A DNA stretch of 61,216 bases from Phaeoceros laevis. Taxonomy: Eukaryota > Anthocerotophyta > Anthocerotopsida > Notothyladales. Both the position numbers and the translations under genes were made by a program. Position 1 is the first letter of the stretch. Each line of letters starts with the position of its first letter. The DNA is taken from the NCBI GenBank assembly GCA_049999765.1, contig JBNGIQ010009371.1, forward strand, positions 134,053 to 195,268. The letters run 5' to 3'. This document shows, piece after piece, positions 47,523 through 57,074 of this stretch. The notes beneath the pieces are model-generated. The model was not told the DNA's origin. It was given only the letters and a program-made list of their open reading frames with translations, and ran no database searches.

Positions 47523-49025
47523 ATGGAGTCGCGCCCGTTCATACGGGTTTCGGTAGGAGGATTGGGCCTTAGGATACCGCAGGCTTCCAGGTCTGCGGGC
47601 TCAGGAGTGCACTCGTCTTCTTCCCCCTGCTTCTGCGAGGTTCGGCTGCCTAATTTCCCGGTGCAAACCGTGGCTGTTCCGCTTCTGTCCCCCACTTCCC
47701 AGGATCCCGATGTGCACAATGTCGCCGCCAGCTTCCACTTGGATGAGCCCGCGTTGAAGAAGCTCTTGTCTCCGGGCTGGTTTGCCCGGTCCGGGAGGTT
47801 CTTGAAGATCGTGGTCTCCACGGGCCGGCAGGGCTCATGCTGCGGGATGAGCCAGGGTGAGCAGCTCGGGTCGTTTGAAGTGCCGATTCATAGGGAGTGG
47901 GCCGAAGGCAAGCCGGAGCAATTGCACAGCGGCTGGGTGTCCATAGGGAGAGGCAAGGCGGAGGGCGCCAGACCGGGTGCTGAGCTTCATTTGGTTGTGC
48001 GGGTCGAGCCTGACCCCAGATACGTGTTTCAGTTTGACGGAGCTCCGTCCCTGAGCCCCAAGATTGTGCAAGCTCAGGGCAACTCCAGGCAACCTATCTT
48101 CAGCTGCAAGTTCAGCCGCACAGGGTGAGTCTTTTCTTTCAGTGTGGAAACCTTGTTTTTGGCCGTCATTGCATTTTCCGCCCCATGGCTTGCTAGAGCT
48201 GTTACTGTCTCCTCCTCGCTGGTGATTGCGATGGCTGGCTCTGCTTGGTGTGTGGTGGTGGCGATGAAACCAACAAGGTTGTGACGGTTTTGTCCGTCAT
48301 GTTTCAGGTTAGGGCACTGTGATGCTTCAACCTCGTCGAATTGCTGGTCCGCTGGTTTGGGCGGAGGGAAGGACAAGGAGAGGAAAGGCTGGATGGTGAC
48401 GATATACGACCTCTCTGGTGTACCTCTGGCGGCTGCTTCCATGGTGACACCTTTCGTACCCTCTGCGGGCACGGATCGCGTGAGCAAGACCAATCCCGGC
48501 GCCTGGCTCATCATGAGACCAGACGGTGTGGGAACAGATAGCTGGAGACCTTGGGGCCAATTAGAGGCCTGGAGGGAGCGAAGTAGGAAGGGTGGCGTGG
48601 GATGCAGGTTCCAGTTGCTGGCAGATGGTGGAAGTCTGACAGGCGGGAACTCTGGCATTCTGATCACGGAAACCGTGTTGAGCAAGCAGCGTGGGGGCGA
48701 GTTTCTCATCGACACATCCAAGTTCAGCTCGGACGGCACCCCCTCGCCCTCTCCTGTGGACAGCCCCAAGAGCAGCGGGGATTTCGCCTTCCTCAACCTC
48801 GGCCTCCCTGTGGTAGGAGGCTTTGTGATGAGCTGCAACGTGCAAGCAGAGGGTAGCAGGAGGCGCAGCAAGCCGGTTGTACAATTAGCTATGAGGCACG
48901 CAGCCACAATGGAGGATGCTGCCATTTTCATGGCCCTGGCAGCTGCAGTGGACCTCAGTGTGGATGCCTGCCAGCCATCTAGCAAGAAGCTGAAGAAGAA
49001 GGGTCTCGCCCCCACCAGCAGATGA
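47523..49025 (+). CDS. DUF1005 family protein
   Basis: Two exons (47523-48124 and 48308-49025) join in phase to 439 residues. The family is plant-specific and of unknown function. Diagnostic blocks are all present: P-F-I-R-V-S-V-G-G-L at the start, S-S-S-P-C-F-C-E-V-R-L-P-N-F-P, A-A-S-F-H-L, S-T-G-R-Q-G-S-C-C-G, E-P-D-P-R-Y-V-F-Q-F-D-G, R-Q-P-I-F-S-C-K-F-S, K-G-W-M-V-T-I-Y-D-L-S-G, A-A-A-S-M-V-T-P-F-V, W-R-P-W-G-Q-L-E-A-W-R-E-R, G-G-F-V-M-S, and M-E-D-A-A-I-F-M-A-L-A-A-A-V-D-L-S-V-D-A-C. The single intron lies after C-K-F-S-R-T. No signal peptide or membrane segment. The coding region is GC-rich. Confidence 0.95.
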
Positions 49026-51088
49026 CAGGGTGCCAACCAAGGAGGAGGGGTTACTCTTGTCGTTTCTCTTCATCGTGGAGTGGGAGTGGCCGGCTGTCTG
49101 GAGGTCATTATCATATTGGCTGTGGCTTCACCGTGCTCAATGAATATATGTAACAAGGTTGTGACTCGAGGGGAGACAAGAAGACAGAAAGTTCCTTCGG
49201 CTTGGCTTCAGGTTTCAGAATCAACAACAACAGGCAAGACATATCCCGGCATTCTTCTTCCTTGCCCTTGCCCTTGGGCCCAACAACCTGTAGATCGATC
49301 TGTCAGGTCGAGAAGTTGCATCCTTCTCCGGATCTGTAATTCTAGTAGTTTCTGTATTGTAGGGGTGACTTATGCAACACCCTCCGCAATGTACCATAAA
49401 ACTAGTAGAGATTCTTGGACCGACTCATCTAATCAGAATGTGCTGCTCTCATCTTGTAGTCTAATCTCGATTCCCTATTGACCACCACATGGAACGGTCT
49501 TTACACAACGGAACCACTAGCAGCTGCCTAGAGCGAAGTGTGCATCGATCTTCTTCTTCGCCAACCGTGAGTCGAACCGCAGTGGTCATGTCTAGCCCAA
49601 GTGCCCAAGTCCGGAAGCTGGCCGCCCGGGGTCCCACACTCCTCGCAAGCTCGCACACGCTACTACTGTGCAGGCAAGTGCCAGAGAAGAGTGTGCCTGG
49701 CCAGGGCCAGCTGGGGCAGTCCGGCAGGTCGTACACCGAAGGATTACGCCCACCTTGGTGATTCGGTGGTGAGCAGCTGGATCCGGGCTGGCTCCAGCCG
49801 ACGACAGCCACCTGTGCGGCTTCTAGCCAACGTCGGTCCCGTCCAGGTCAGGAGAACCAGAACCTGGGCGGGATTAGGGCTGCGCGCCACCTTTCCGGTT
49901 GACCAGGGATTATCTCCACTTCCAGCCTGGCGGTGACAAAAAGAAACCTGGTCTCGACTCTCGAATGCACATGGATTTCCAAAATAAGGTAGTGAAACCC
50001 ACAGACCTTCCAAAAGTTCTGTCCATCCATGGGCCCTGGCTCATTCATTATTCATTGGCACATTGGCTCTCTCGTTTTCTGGTGCAAATATGCCCTCCCT
50101 TCCTCGGGTTTCCCCAAGAACATTGGCCCTTGTTGAAGCGGGCTGGACGGATGTCAGACGGGGTAGGTATGTATTGCATGCATGGCCTTTTTGAAAAGGG
50201 AGCTTCTTATCGAAGAGGGTAAAACGAAATACTCGAGTGAATCAAAGGGGCGAAGAATTGGCGAAAACGATGCCGGGTTGGCGTAAATGAGGAAGAGGGA
50301 GACAAGGGATGTGAAGCATACCGTGTTGGAAACTTTTAAGGGAGTAGGTATATTTATCGTGCTTTGGGTAAAGACGTAAGGGAGCCAGGTACGAGGAAGT
50401 TGAGGGGAAATTACATATTTTGGTATCCACAAAAAATTTCCTTGTGCACACTGCTGCAAAATCTCAACATCAATGTCATAGAAGCACGCGCGTCACATTT
50501 CAAGGAAAGTTCCTCATCACAATATTGATTGAGGTTGAGAATGAGGAAAGGTTGCTTAGGAGTTGAATCAAATAGTGTTTGTGTCTTGTTGGGAGCCAAA
50601 ATTATTACTCTCAAGGTTGCACTTTTTTGCTTCTATATGGTGTGGTCTTTTGCACATGGTGTGGTCTTTTTATCAGCTTGTATAGTTGGGGTGTGGACAG
50701 GGCCAGCACTACACTCCTTGTGCTTCTAAATGGTTTGGTCTTTTGCACAATGGTTTAGTCTTTTTATCCGCTTGTGTAGGTACGCGTGGACAGGGCCATC
50801 ACTGTGGACAAGGGCCAGCACTTTGGACAAGGCCAACACCCACAGAGGTGGTGGTCTAGTTAGAGGACTACGTAGCCCTGTGCTAGGGCTTAGGCTAATA
50901 GCATAGGGTAAGTAGTTCTTGCTGAGGCAAAGCCATATACGTGTTGCATGGTATGTTCTGCTTAAAACCTCAATCTTACTAAATATGATTTCGATATATT
51001 TTTTAAACTTTTGTTGCTTGATATGTGTCATGTTATGTCTTGTGACTCAAGCGATCACTTAATGGTGGCTTCGATCTTCCTTATAAAT
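49026..51088. other. Intergenic, DUF1005 to the TIR element
   Basis: The DUF1005 3' flank is followed by unremarkable sequence. Around 50634-50800 two imperfect copies of a ~70-bp segment occur, each with GTCTTTTTATC-GCTTGT and GTGGACAGGGCCA. No gene seen. Confidence 0.5.
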
Positions 51089-52216
51089 GACTAGAGTAGA
51101 AGAGCCCCATCCGGCACCTGTAAGCCCGTTTTGCTCTAGAATTCGCATTTCGGCTCAGAAAAAGTCGGGAGATGGTGCTGCGTGTGTGGACGGAGCTGTA
51201 GATTTTAAGTTTCGAAAAACAGATTCAAATCTCCAAAGCATCGGAAGCTGCATGAAAGAAACGGTTTTTGATAGAACGTGGTCCAGATGCCGGTACTTTG
51301 TGACCACATGCCGGTAGCCTGACCACTCCCTACACACGTTTAAGTGACTACATGCCGGTAGCGGCCGATTGAACGACACGAAAAAAGTGAGCTGTAAGCT
51401 GGTCTCATGAATGTGCAGTCCTAGGAACAAGCAGGTCAGTTGTGTTTTCCAAGCTCTGATAAAAAATGCAAGCAGGCACTGACGGAGCTGGTGGTATTGT
51501 CTGTTGTCGGCCTCGTTCTGTGCAGGTGCCAGTTTTGTGACCGCTGGAGCCAGTCCTCGGTGGTGCAGTACTCGGCGAACTTCTGGGGGTTCTCATACCA
51601 GCTGACTGGAGTGACACACCAGACAGGGTCGCAATCACAGCTGAGCTCAACTTCAACAAAAGGTATGCCCCGTCGTCGGTGCTTGCACCACTTGCTCTCC
51701 TCAATTGGTGGCCTGATGCACTTACAAGCTCTTCTCTGCTTTCTCACAGCTGCAATCAAGTCTTGGCCAGCTGCCTTCTTCAGCTTACAGGTACAGTGGA
51801 AGATCCTGAATCTTCTTCTGTAAATGTGGCGACAACAATGCTTGCACAAGCAGTGATGGATGTAAGCTTTAGCAGGGAGCATAGCTAGGCGGAGGCCTCC
51901 GGGGCTGCACAATTTCGCACGCAAATGAGCATAGGCTGAGGAAAGAGTGTTGCTTGTGAGCTCACTTTGGCTTGCAATCGTGTTCCCAATGGCAAGAACT
52001 TCTGTTAGTGAGTTAGTGGAGCCCCACAAGGGCTTCCCCAATCAATGAAAGCCCGCTGAATTCAGCGGGCGTGAAATCAAGCCCTAGATCGATGCAAAAC
52101 CGCTTCGTTTAGCCTTAGAAACTTTCAAAAACGCGATGTTTCATTACCGGAAGGGGTGCGAAACGGCACTACCGGCTTCTAGTACATGTACCGGATGGGG
52201 CTCTTTTACTCTAGTG
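51089..52216. mobile_element. CACTA-like non-autonomous TIR element
   Basis: The ends 51089-51122 and 52183-52216 are 34-bp terminal inverted repeats with four mismatches. The right end reads CACTAGAGTAAAAGAGCC inward, the CACTA hallmark; the left end starts GACTAGAG. Subterminal regions carry several copies of CCGGTA, direct near the left end (about 51289, 51311, 51353) and inverted (TACCGG) near the right end (about 52145, 52170, 52189), as expected for CACTA transposase-binding sites. The element is only 1.1 kb and encodes no transposase. It contains a Cys-rich open frame on the minus strand. The expected 3-bp target duplication is not visible (AAT left, TAG right), so it is old or the ends are offset. 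Confidence 0.65.
51436..51882 (-). CDS. Hypothetical Cys-rich protein inside the TIR element
   Basis: From ATG 51882 the frame encodes 148 residues; it stays open another 53 codons upstream without ATG, so an upstream exon is possible. I recognise no family. Visible features are clustered cysteines (C-L-C-K-H-C-C, H-C-T-C-K, C-K-C, C-D-C), a basic stretch, and a more ordinary-looking segment with W-C-V-T-P-V-S-W-Y-E-N-P and Y-C-T-T-E-D-W. No zinc-finger consensus fits exactly. The opposite strand is also open for 127 codons, so orientation is not certain. It lies wholly within the CACTA-like element, so it may be a captured gene fragment. Confidence 0.35.
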   Translation of the reverse strand: MLPAKAYIHHCLCKHCCRHIYRRRFRIFHCTCKLKKAAGQDLIAAVRKQRRACKCIRPPIEESKWCKHRRRGIPFVEVELSCDCDPVWCVTPVSWYENPQKFAEYCTTEDWLQRSQNWHLHRTRPTTDNTTSSVSACLHFLSELGKHN

Positions 52217-52269
52217 TAGGCCCCGTCGACATCGATGGCAATCACCCGTCCCCACCCATTTCAAGTTAA

Positions 52270-52381
52270 AAATATAAATAATTTAAACCAACAATTTTTG
52301 TGTAGTGGAATAGGCCATGTGGATGGGTTTTTCGAGTGGGAAGGGCAGGTTTGGGGTTGAACTCCCAGCGCGTGCACGCAA
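52270..52381 (+). mobile_element. SINE-like element A head, truncated by a gap
   Basis: About 75 bp (near 52297-52371) match the head of the element at 42009-42230 in opposite orientation: TAGGCCATGTGGATGGG, a TTTCGAGTGGGAAGGG block and a B-box-like GGGGTTGAACTCCC. The sequence runs into the gap at 52382. Confidence 0.6.
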
Positions 52382-52511
52382 NNNNNNNNNNNNNNNNNNN
52401 NNNNNNNNNNNNNNNNNNNNNNNNNNNNNNNNNNNNNNNNNNNNNNNNNNNNNNNNNNNNNNNNNNNNNNNNNNNNNNNNNATCCACATCGACCGAGCGA
52501 GCGAGGTCCCG

Positions 52512-53567
52512 ATGATGGCATCCAGCAGGAGCTACATTCTGCTACTGGCAGCGATGCTGCTGGCCATGTGCATGGCCGCCCCGTCACTGTGCTTCGACTG
52601 CGAGCCCTTGGCGGAAGGCGGAGAGCTGGTCATAGAGTACTACGAATCGGATCCGATGAAGGTGGTGCAAATGACGTGGGCTCCGGTGCAAAGCGAGATC
52701 TCACTGTCTTCAGGCCCCGCGACGGCTACTGGTTTGGACACATAGCCAAAGAGGGCTACGCAGATCGAGTCGAGTACGTCTGACCATGTGATGATAGCTC
52801 ATGAGCCTGCAGCTACAATTCACCACCACTTGTACTAACGAATTTGTACATTCATGCGCCATGGATCGATCGATGTCTGCAGAAGCGGCTACAAGATCGT
52901 CTACGGTGGCGACACCAGACTGAGCAACTCGCCCATCAAACCCCCTGTCGACTGGAGACGCACCTGGGGCCTCGACAGGTGCGGCGATCGCAGCGCAAAG
53001 TACGGCATGTGGTGCCCGGTAGCGCCTGCGGGGTACAAGCCTCTTGGATGCATCTTTCGTAGAACCTGGTGCGGCGGAGACGACGCGAACGCGTATCCCC
53101 CCGCCTCAGAAGTGTCGGGCATCGTCACTCTGCGCAACGACCTGTGTGCTCCAGCGTATTCCACTGGCTCTGTGTGGACAGACCGTGGCTCAGGTACATA
53201 CCTGTAGGCGCAACTTCTAGATGTGCCTGCCGTCCATCCTCCTGCCCACTGCAAGCTACCTGAGTCACCGGATTAGCGCATGCTCTGATCAAAATTTCAG
53301 CGGTTTTCGGATCTAGATATGGGCTGAACGGGGCCACATATATACAAGTTTCTCACATATATGTATGTATGTACAAAAATGTGTGCAATTGCGCCTGCAG
53401 GAGCTCGGGACGATGGGTCCATTTTCACGCTCATGGCCGACAACAATGCTGGCTGCGGCTTCGATCTTCGGATCATGCTGGCAGAGGGCGGCTACAACGA
53501 CAACGGAGATGCATCCGGATTTGCTGTGCCCGACGAGTCCAAAATCAGATTCGTTCGTCGTCGCTAA
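52512..53567 (+). CDS. Secreted Vps62/DUF946-like protein, apparent frameshift in exon 1
   Basis: Three exons: 52512-52773, 52883-53193, 53401-53567. ATG 52512 opens a clear signal peptide (L-L-L-A-A-M-L-L-A-M-C-M-A-A core). The body resembles the plant Vps62/DUF946 family, known from repeated W-x-D-x-G-S-G-A-x-x-D and P-x-G-Y-x-x-L-G motifs. Seen here are N-D-V-G-S-G-A-K-R-D, C-P-V-A-P-A-G-Y-K-P-L-G-C, V-T-L-R-N-D-L, and V-W-T-D-R-G-S-G-A-R-D-D. The family function is unclear. The signal-peptide frame and the frame of the first G-S-G-A motif differ: about one base appears to be missing near 52669, just before N-D-V-G-S-G-A. Later splices (GA|GTACGT, TCAG|GTACAT) are in phase. It may be a pseudogene or a base error, since a gap ends 30 bp upstream. 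Confidence 0.65.
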
Positions 53568-54475
53568 TGGTGCACTCATGCCTAGTTTTATCAGTGCTAC
53601 CGGTCGTCACCGATTTCGTTCGCCTCCGACTTGTAAACCCGTTCTGGAGAGACCCTTTAAATACGAGGTGCGGTTGTCAGAGAAGCAGCAAGAAATTAAA
53701 TATTCAGGTGTTCACCGTCGGTACCCCAACTACTTATTAAAAAGCACTTTCAATTCATAATAATTTAATGAAGCAGGAGGGCCTGTTTTCAGCAAACAAT
53801 GTTACGTTTGCTTGCCTCCTGATGACTGTTTGTGACGTCGGCGGTGGTGGCGGAGGGCTCCGTCTACGCGCTTGCTGCCCGGTCTGGGGACGTCGTTTGG
53901 CGCTCGGATGACCCCGACGCAAGCATCTACGGCGGTTTCTCCATCGCCTACGGCTGTGCGAGAAGGCTATGGCGTCGTCCCTTCCTTGAACCTCACTTCG
54001 GGTAACAAGGTGTATGTGCCGACCACGAAGAGAAACTTCACTCTGTTGAAACGTTTCACAGTTAACGTTTCTGTGTAAGCAACTTGCCGATTTTCCACTA
54101 ATGAGCCAGGGATTTTGCCCAACTGCTTGCTGCCTCTGCTTCCGAAAGCTTAACGTCCGGGCAAGTTGACTCGATTCAAAGCCTCCAGTCAGCGTGTCTG
54201 CGTACACTGCTTGAGCTCATTTCTGGAGAAAAAGGTTGGATAAGATTAGCCAAGGGTCCTTAGGGGTCCGCTTCCATGCAATGCGGGGGTCTGATGTGAA
54301 CTGTAACAATGCAGACAAGGAAGGCGAAGAAGAATGAGCAGCAACTTACCGTTGATGAGCCAGCCTCATGATGCATCGTCTCTGCAGAGCGTGCTGCATT
54401 TGTTACCTGACCTTCCAAAGGCTGTGTGTGGTGCACCTGGGGCTAGGGGATTACAGAACCTCTGCTTGAACTGAG
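53568..54475. other. Intergenic with a PQQ-propeller relic
   Basis: The 3' flank of the Vps62-like gene is followed by a frameshifted propeller fragment (53826-54041), listed separately, then by the 3' flank of MraY. Confidence 0.5.
53826..54041 (+). pseudogene. C-terminal relic of a PQQ-type beta-propeller protein
   Basis: The plus strand encodes L-F-V-T-S-A-V-V-A-E-G-S-V-Y-A-L-A-A, then D-V-V-W-R, A-S-I-Y-G-G-F-S-I-A-Y-G-C. After a shift of frame near 53956 it continues E-G-Y-G-V-V-P and G-N-K-V-Y-V. This is the last blade and end of polyvinyl-alcohol-dehydrogenase-like quinoproteins found in plants. With stop codons just upstream and the frameshift, it cannot be functional. Confidence 0.55.
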
Positions 54476-56617
54476 CTAAGCAGATATTAGAGCCACATAA
54501 GCTGCTAGAAGGCCGAGGCAGGAAGCAAGGGCGTAGGCACATAGGACGATGACAGGTTCCCTAATGCCCAGCATTTCCACGTGATGGTGAAATGGGGCCA
54601 TGCGAAGCCACCGGCGCCCTTGTCCATACAGTTTCCTCGTCAGTTTGAAGAATGCCACCTGCCCAGTGTCAAGTTTAGAAAGCCATGATTACTCGTTACT
54701 GACGAACACAGGACAGCACCATCAAGCAGGTCAGTTCTAGGTTTGAGCCACACCTGTCCCACTACAGACACAGTTTCGATGACGAAAACGCCTGAGGCAA
54801 TGAACAAAGGCAGGAACATGCCAGTGCAGGCCGCCATTGCTGCCAAGGCCGCTCCCAGTGCTAGAGATCCAGTGTCCCCCATGAAGACGGATGCTTTGTA
54901 GCGATTGTGAACCAGGAATCCAATGCACGCGCCTGCCATTGATGACCCAAACACCCCTAGCGCTAAGCACAGAAGAAGGCATCAGCAGGCTGAACCAGCT
55001 CCCACCATAAGCACTTGAATCCTGATGTTCTTTAACGGTATCTGACCAGGGTACCTGGATAGATGGGTAGCACAGCTATTGACATGGCAATGAAGGCAAT
55101 TGCACAAGTCCCGGCTGCCAGCCCGTCTAAACCGTCGGTCAGGTTCACCCCATTGCTCATGGCCGCAAAGCAGAACACTGTCAATGGTAGGTACCATTTA
55201 CCAGAGTACCAAAGGCCCACAGGAGCAGGCAAGGGTATTATCGTTCTCCTGGAATCCCACACACCGGTTTCATGTTAGCCTTGATCAGCAGCCGTTTTCA
55301 GCCGACAAGAAAACATAGGATAAGCGCAACTGGAACGTTAAGAGCTATCAGAATAAACAATACTCACATTTTGTATGGTGAGGGTAAACCTGCAGAGTTG
55401 AGCCAGAATGCAAACCAAACACCGCAAGCCACCTGCACTTTTAACACTCCATGTGAGAAATGATCACCTGAATGCAGAATGCACTTACCTAGATGACAAC
55501 AGGAATGACGTACCTGCAACACAAACTTCATCCAGCCAGGAAGGCCATATTTTGCACTCCGCCATGCTGTGAGGCCATCATCCAGCAGCCCGATGGCTGC
55601 AAAAGCCAATGTTGCAACAGCCACTCCCCATACTTCATTGGAGGCAAAACCTGTGACGAATCTGGCCACTCCGATACCCACAGGCACAAAAAATAGACCT
55701 CCCATGGTGGGAGTTCCAACCTTTGAAAGATGAGATGCTTGAATCTCTGCACGAAAAATTTGGCTAGCTTTCATTCTCTTCAAGACTGGCACTGACAGGT
55801 AACCCAGGTACCCTGTGAGAACGGCAGACAGAAGAAATGGGTAGGTGAGGTACAATGATGCCAGGGGTTTCCGAATGACTCTCCAGATGTAGGAATCTAC
55901 TAAGAGCAATGTGCCGCATAACGACACAACGAGTAGGGCAGCAACCCAGAAGCCCTCTCCAACCCTACAGTGCAAGAAAGCACAGGGCAGTAAGAACACA
56001 CACACACAGACAACCCTGATAACGTGACCAGCTTCTAACTACCTCTTATGTGTTTGCATACCTTGATTTTGGTCCCAGGGATTTAAGTGCGGACGCTTCC
56101 TGTATCATTCCTTTAACAGTTCCTTCTTCAGATGATGTTGTCTGCACCTCAGATGTCTGCACATCTGTCAGAGGCAAAAGTGCTTCTCCATCAACCTGAT
56201 GATCCGACAACCCCAAGTCAGACCGTTCTGCCTCATCTGTACCAGAAGAGTCAGACTGTGGCCCATCAACATCTGATGTCGACTCGAAAGAAGTGAAGTC
56301 ATCTCCATACTGCACACAGGAAGCACCCAAATTCAGTCTTGACCGAAGGAGCTTCCCACAAACACCTAAAATGGATCACAAAGGCAGTCAGGCTTTACCC
56401 GTGCATAGACCAGCCGGGAAACGCGGATACTGTTCTTCGTCGAGGCAACAAAAGCCCTTCCAGCGATTTGCAAAGGCCAGTGCCACTGTTCAGCTGCTTG
56501 GCTTCCTAGCCATCCCTGTCGTCTCTTATTTGCAAGATGAGACAGGGATGGTGCCCACTTCACTGTGGAGCTGGACGGGCACCGAGAGAAATGCGGTGAC
56601 GAAGAAAGGACAGCCAT
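54476..56617 (-). CDS. MRAY: Phospho-N-acetylmuramoyl-pentapeptide transferase (MraY), plastid
   Basis: Seven exons (56617-56431, 56365-56062, 55964-55514, 55432-55368, 55248-55055, 54962-54754, 54658-54476) give 530 residues. MraY moves phospho-MurNAc-pentapeptide onto undecaprenyl phosphate to make lipid I, the first membrane step of peptidoglycan synthesis, here presumably in a plastid membrane. About 160 residues precede the enzyme: a Ser/Arg-rich transit-like region, then an acidic Ser/Asp/Glu linker. The enzyme core has about ten hydrophobic segments and the family motifs: [12 protein letters not shown]292-D293 followed by K-Y-G-L-P-G-W, N-L-T-D374-G-L-D377-[22 protein letters not shown], and A-P-F-H-H-H (494-496). 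All catalytic acids are present. Exons 1 and 2 are the least certain; the 65-nt intron between them is the only phase-correct choice I found. Confidence 0.93.
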
Positions 56618-57074
56618 ATTCAGAGTATGGAGGTACCTCCCTCATGTCATACTTCGTACTCCATTTGTCCAGAACCTGCAGCTTCATCAGAGTAGAATCA
56701 CGATTACTCCGAGGCCACAACACCCGAACCCAACGTCCATAATCTGGGAGTCGAGGTGCACCGAGCCATGGCATCAACCTCTCTTTATTACAGAACTGAT
56801 GACGAATCCATCGAGTCTTAGATTAGGGATCCTCGATAACAAACGACATTGAGTAAACTGCAAACGTCACTTCAAGCGAGCCTAGAGTCTTGTTGCAGAT
56901 TCAAGATTCAACCATGCAGGGAATCGTGTTGCCTTTGTCGTAAGGAAGGAACTCTGCTGTATTAATTTCATCGCGCTTGCAGCTCGCCACCTGGCAAGTT
57001 TCCCTTCTCATTTCTTCCATGTATGGGATCCTTGGAACTCAAATTTAAAGGTCAAGTCAGCACCTGTTCTTATC
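56618..57074. promoter_or_regulatory. Intergenic region of the MraY (-) / ALG5 (+) pair
   Basis: 457 bp between start codons; both promoters must lie here. No clear TATA box or repeat. Confidence 0.4.
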
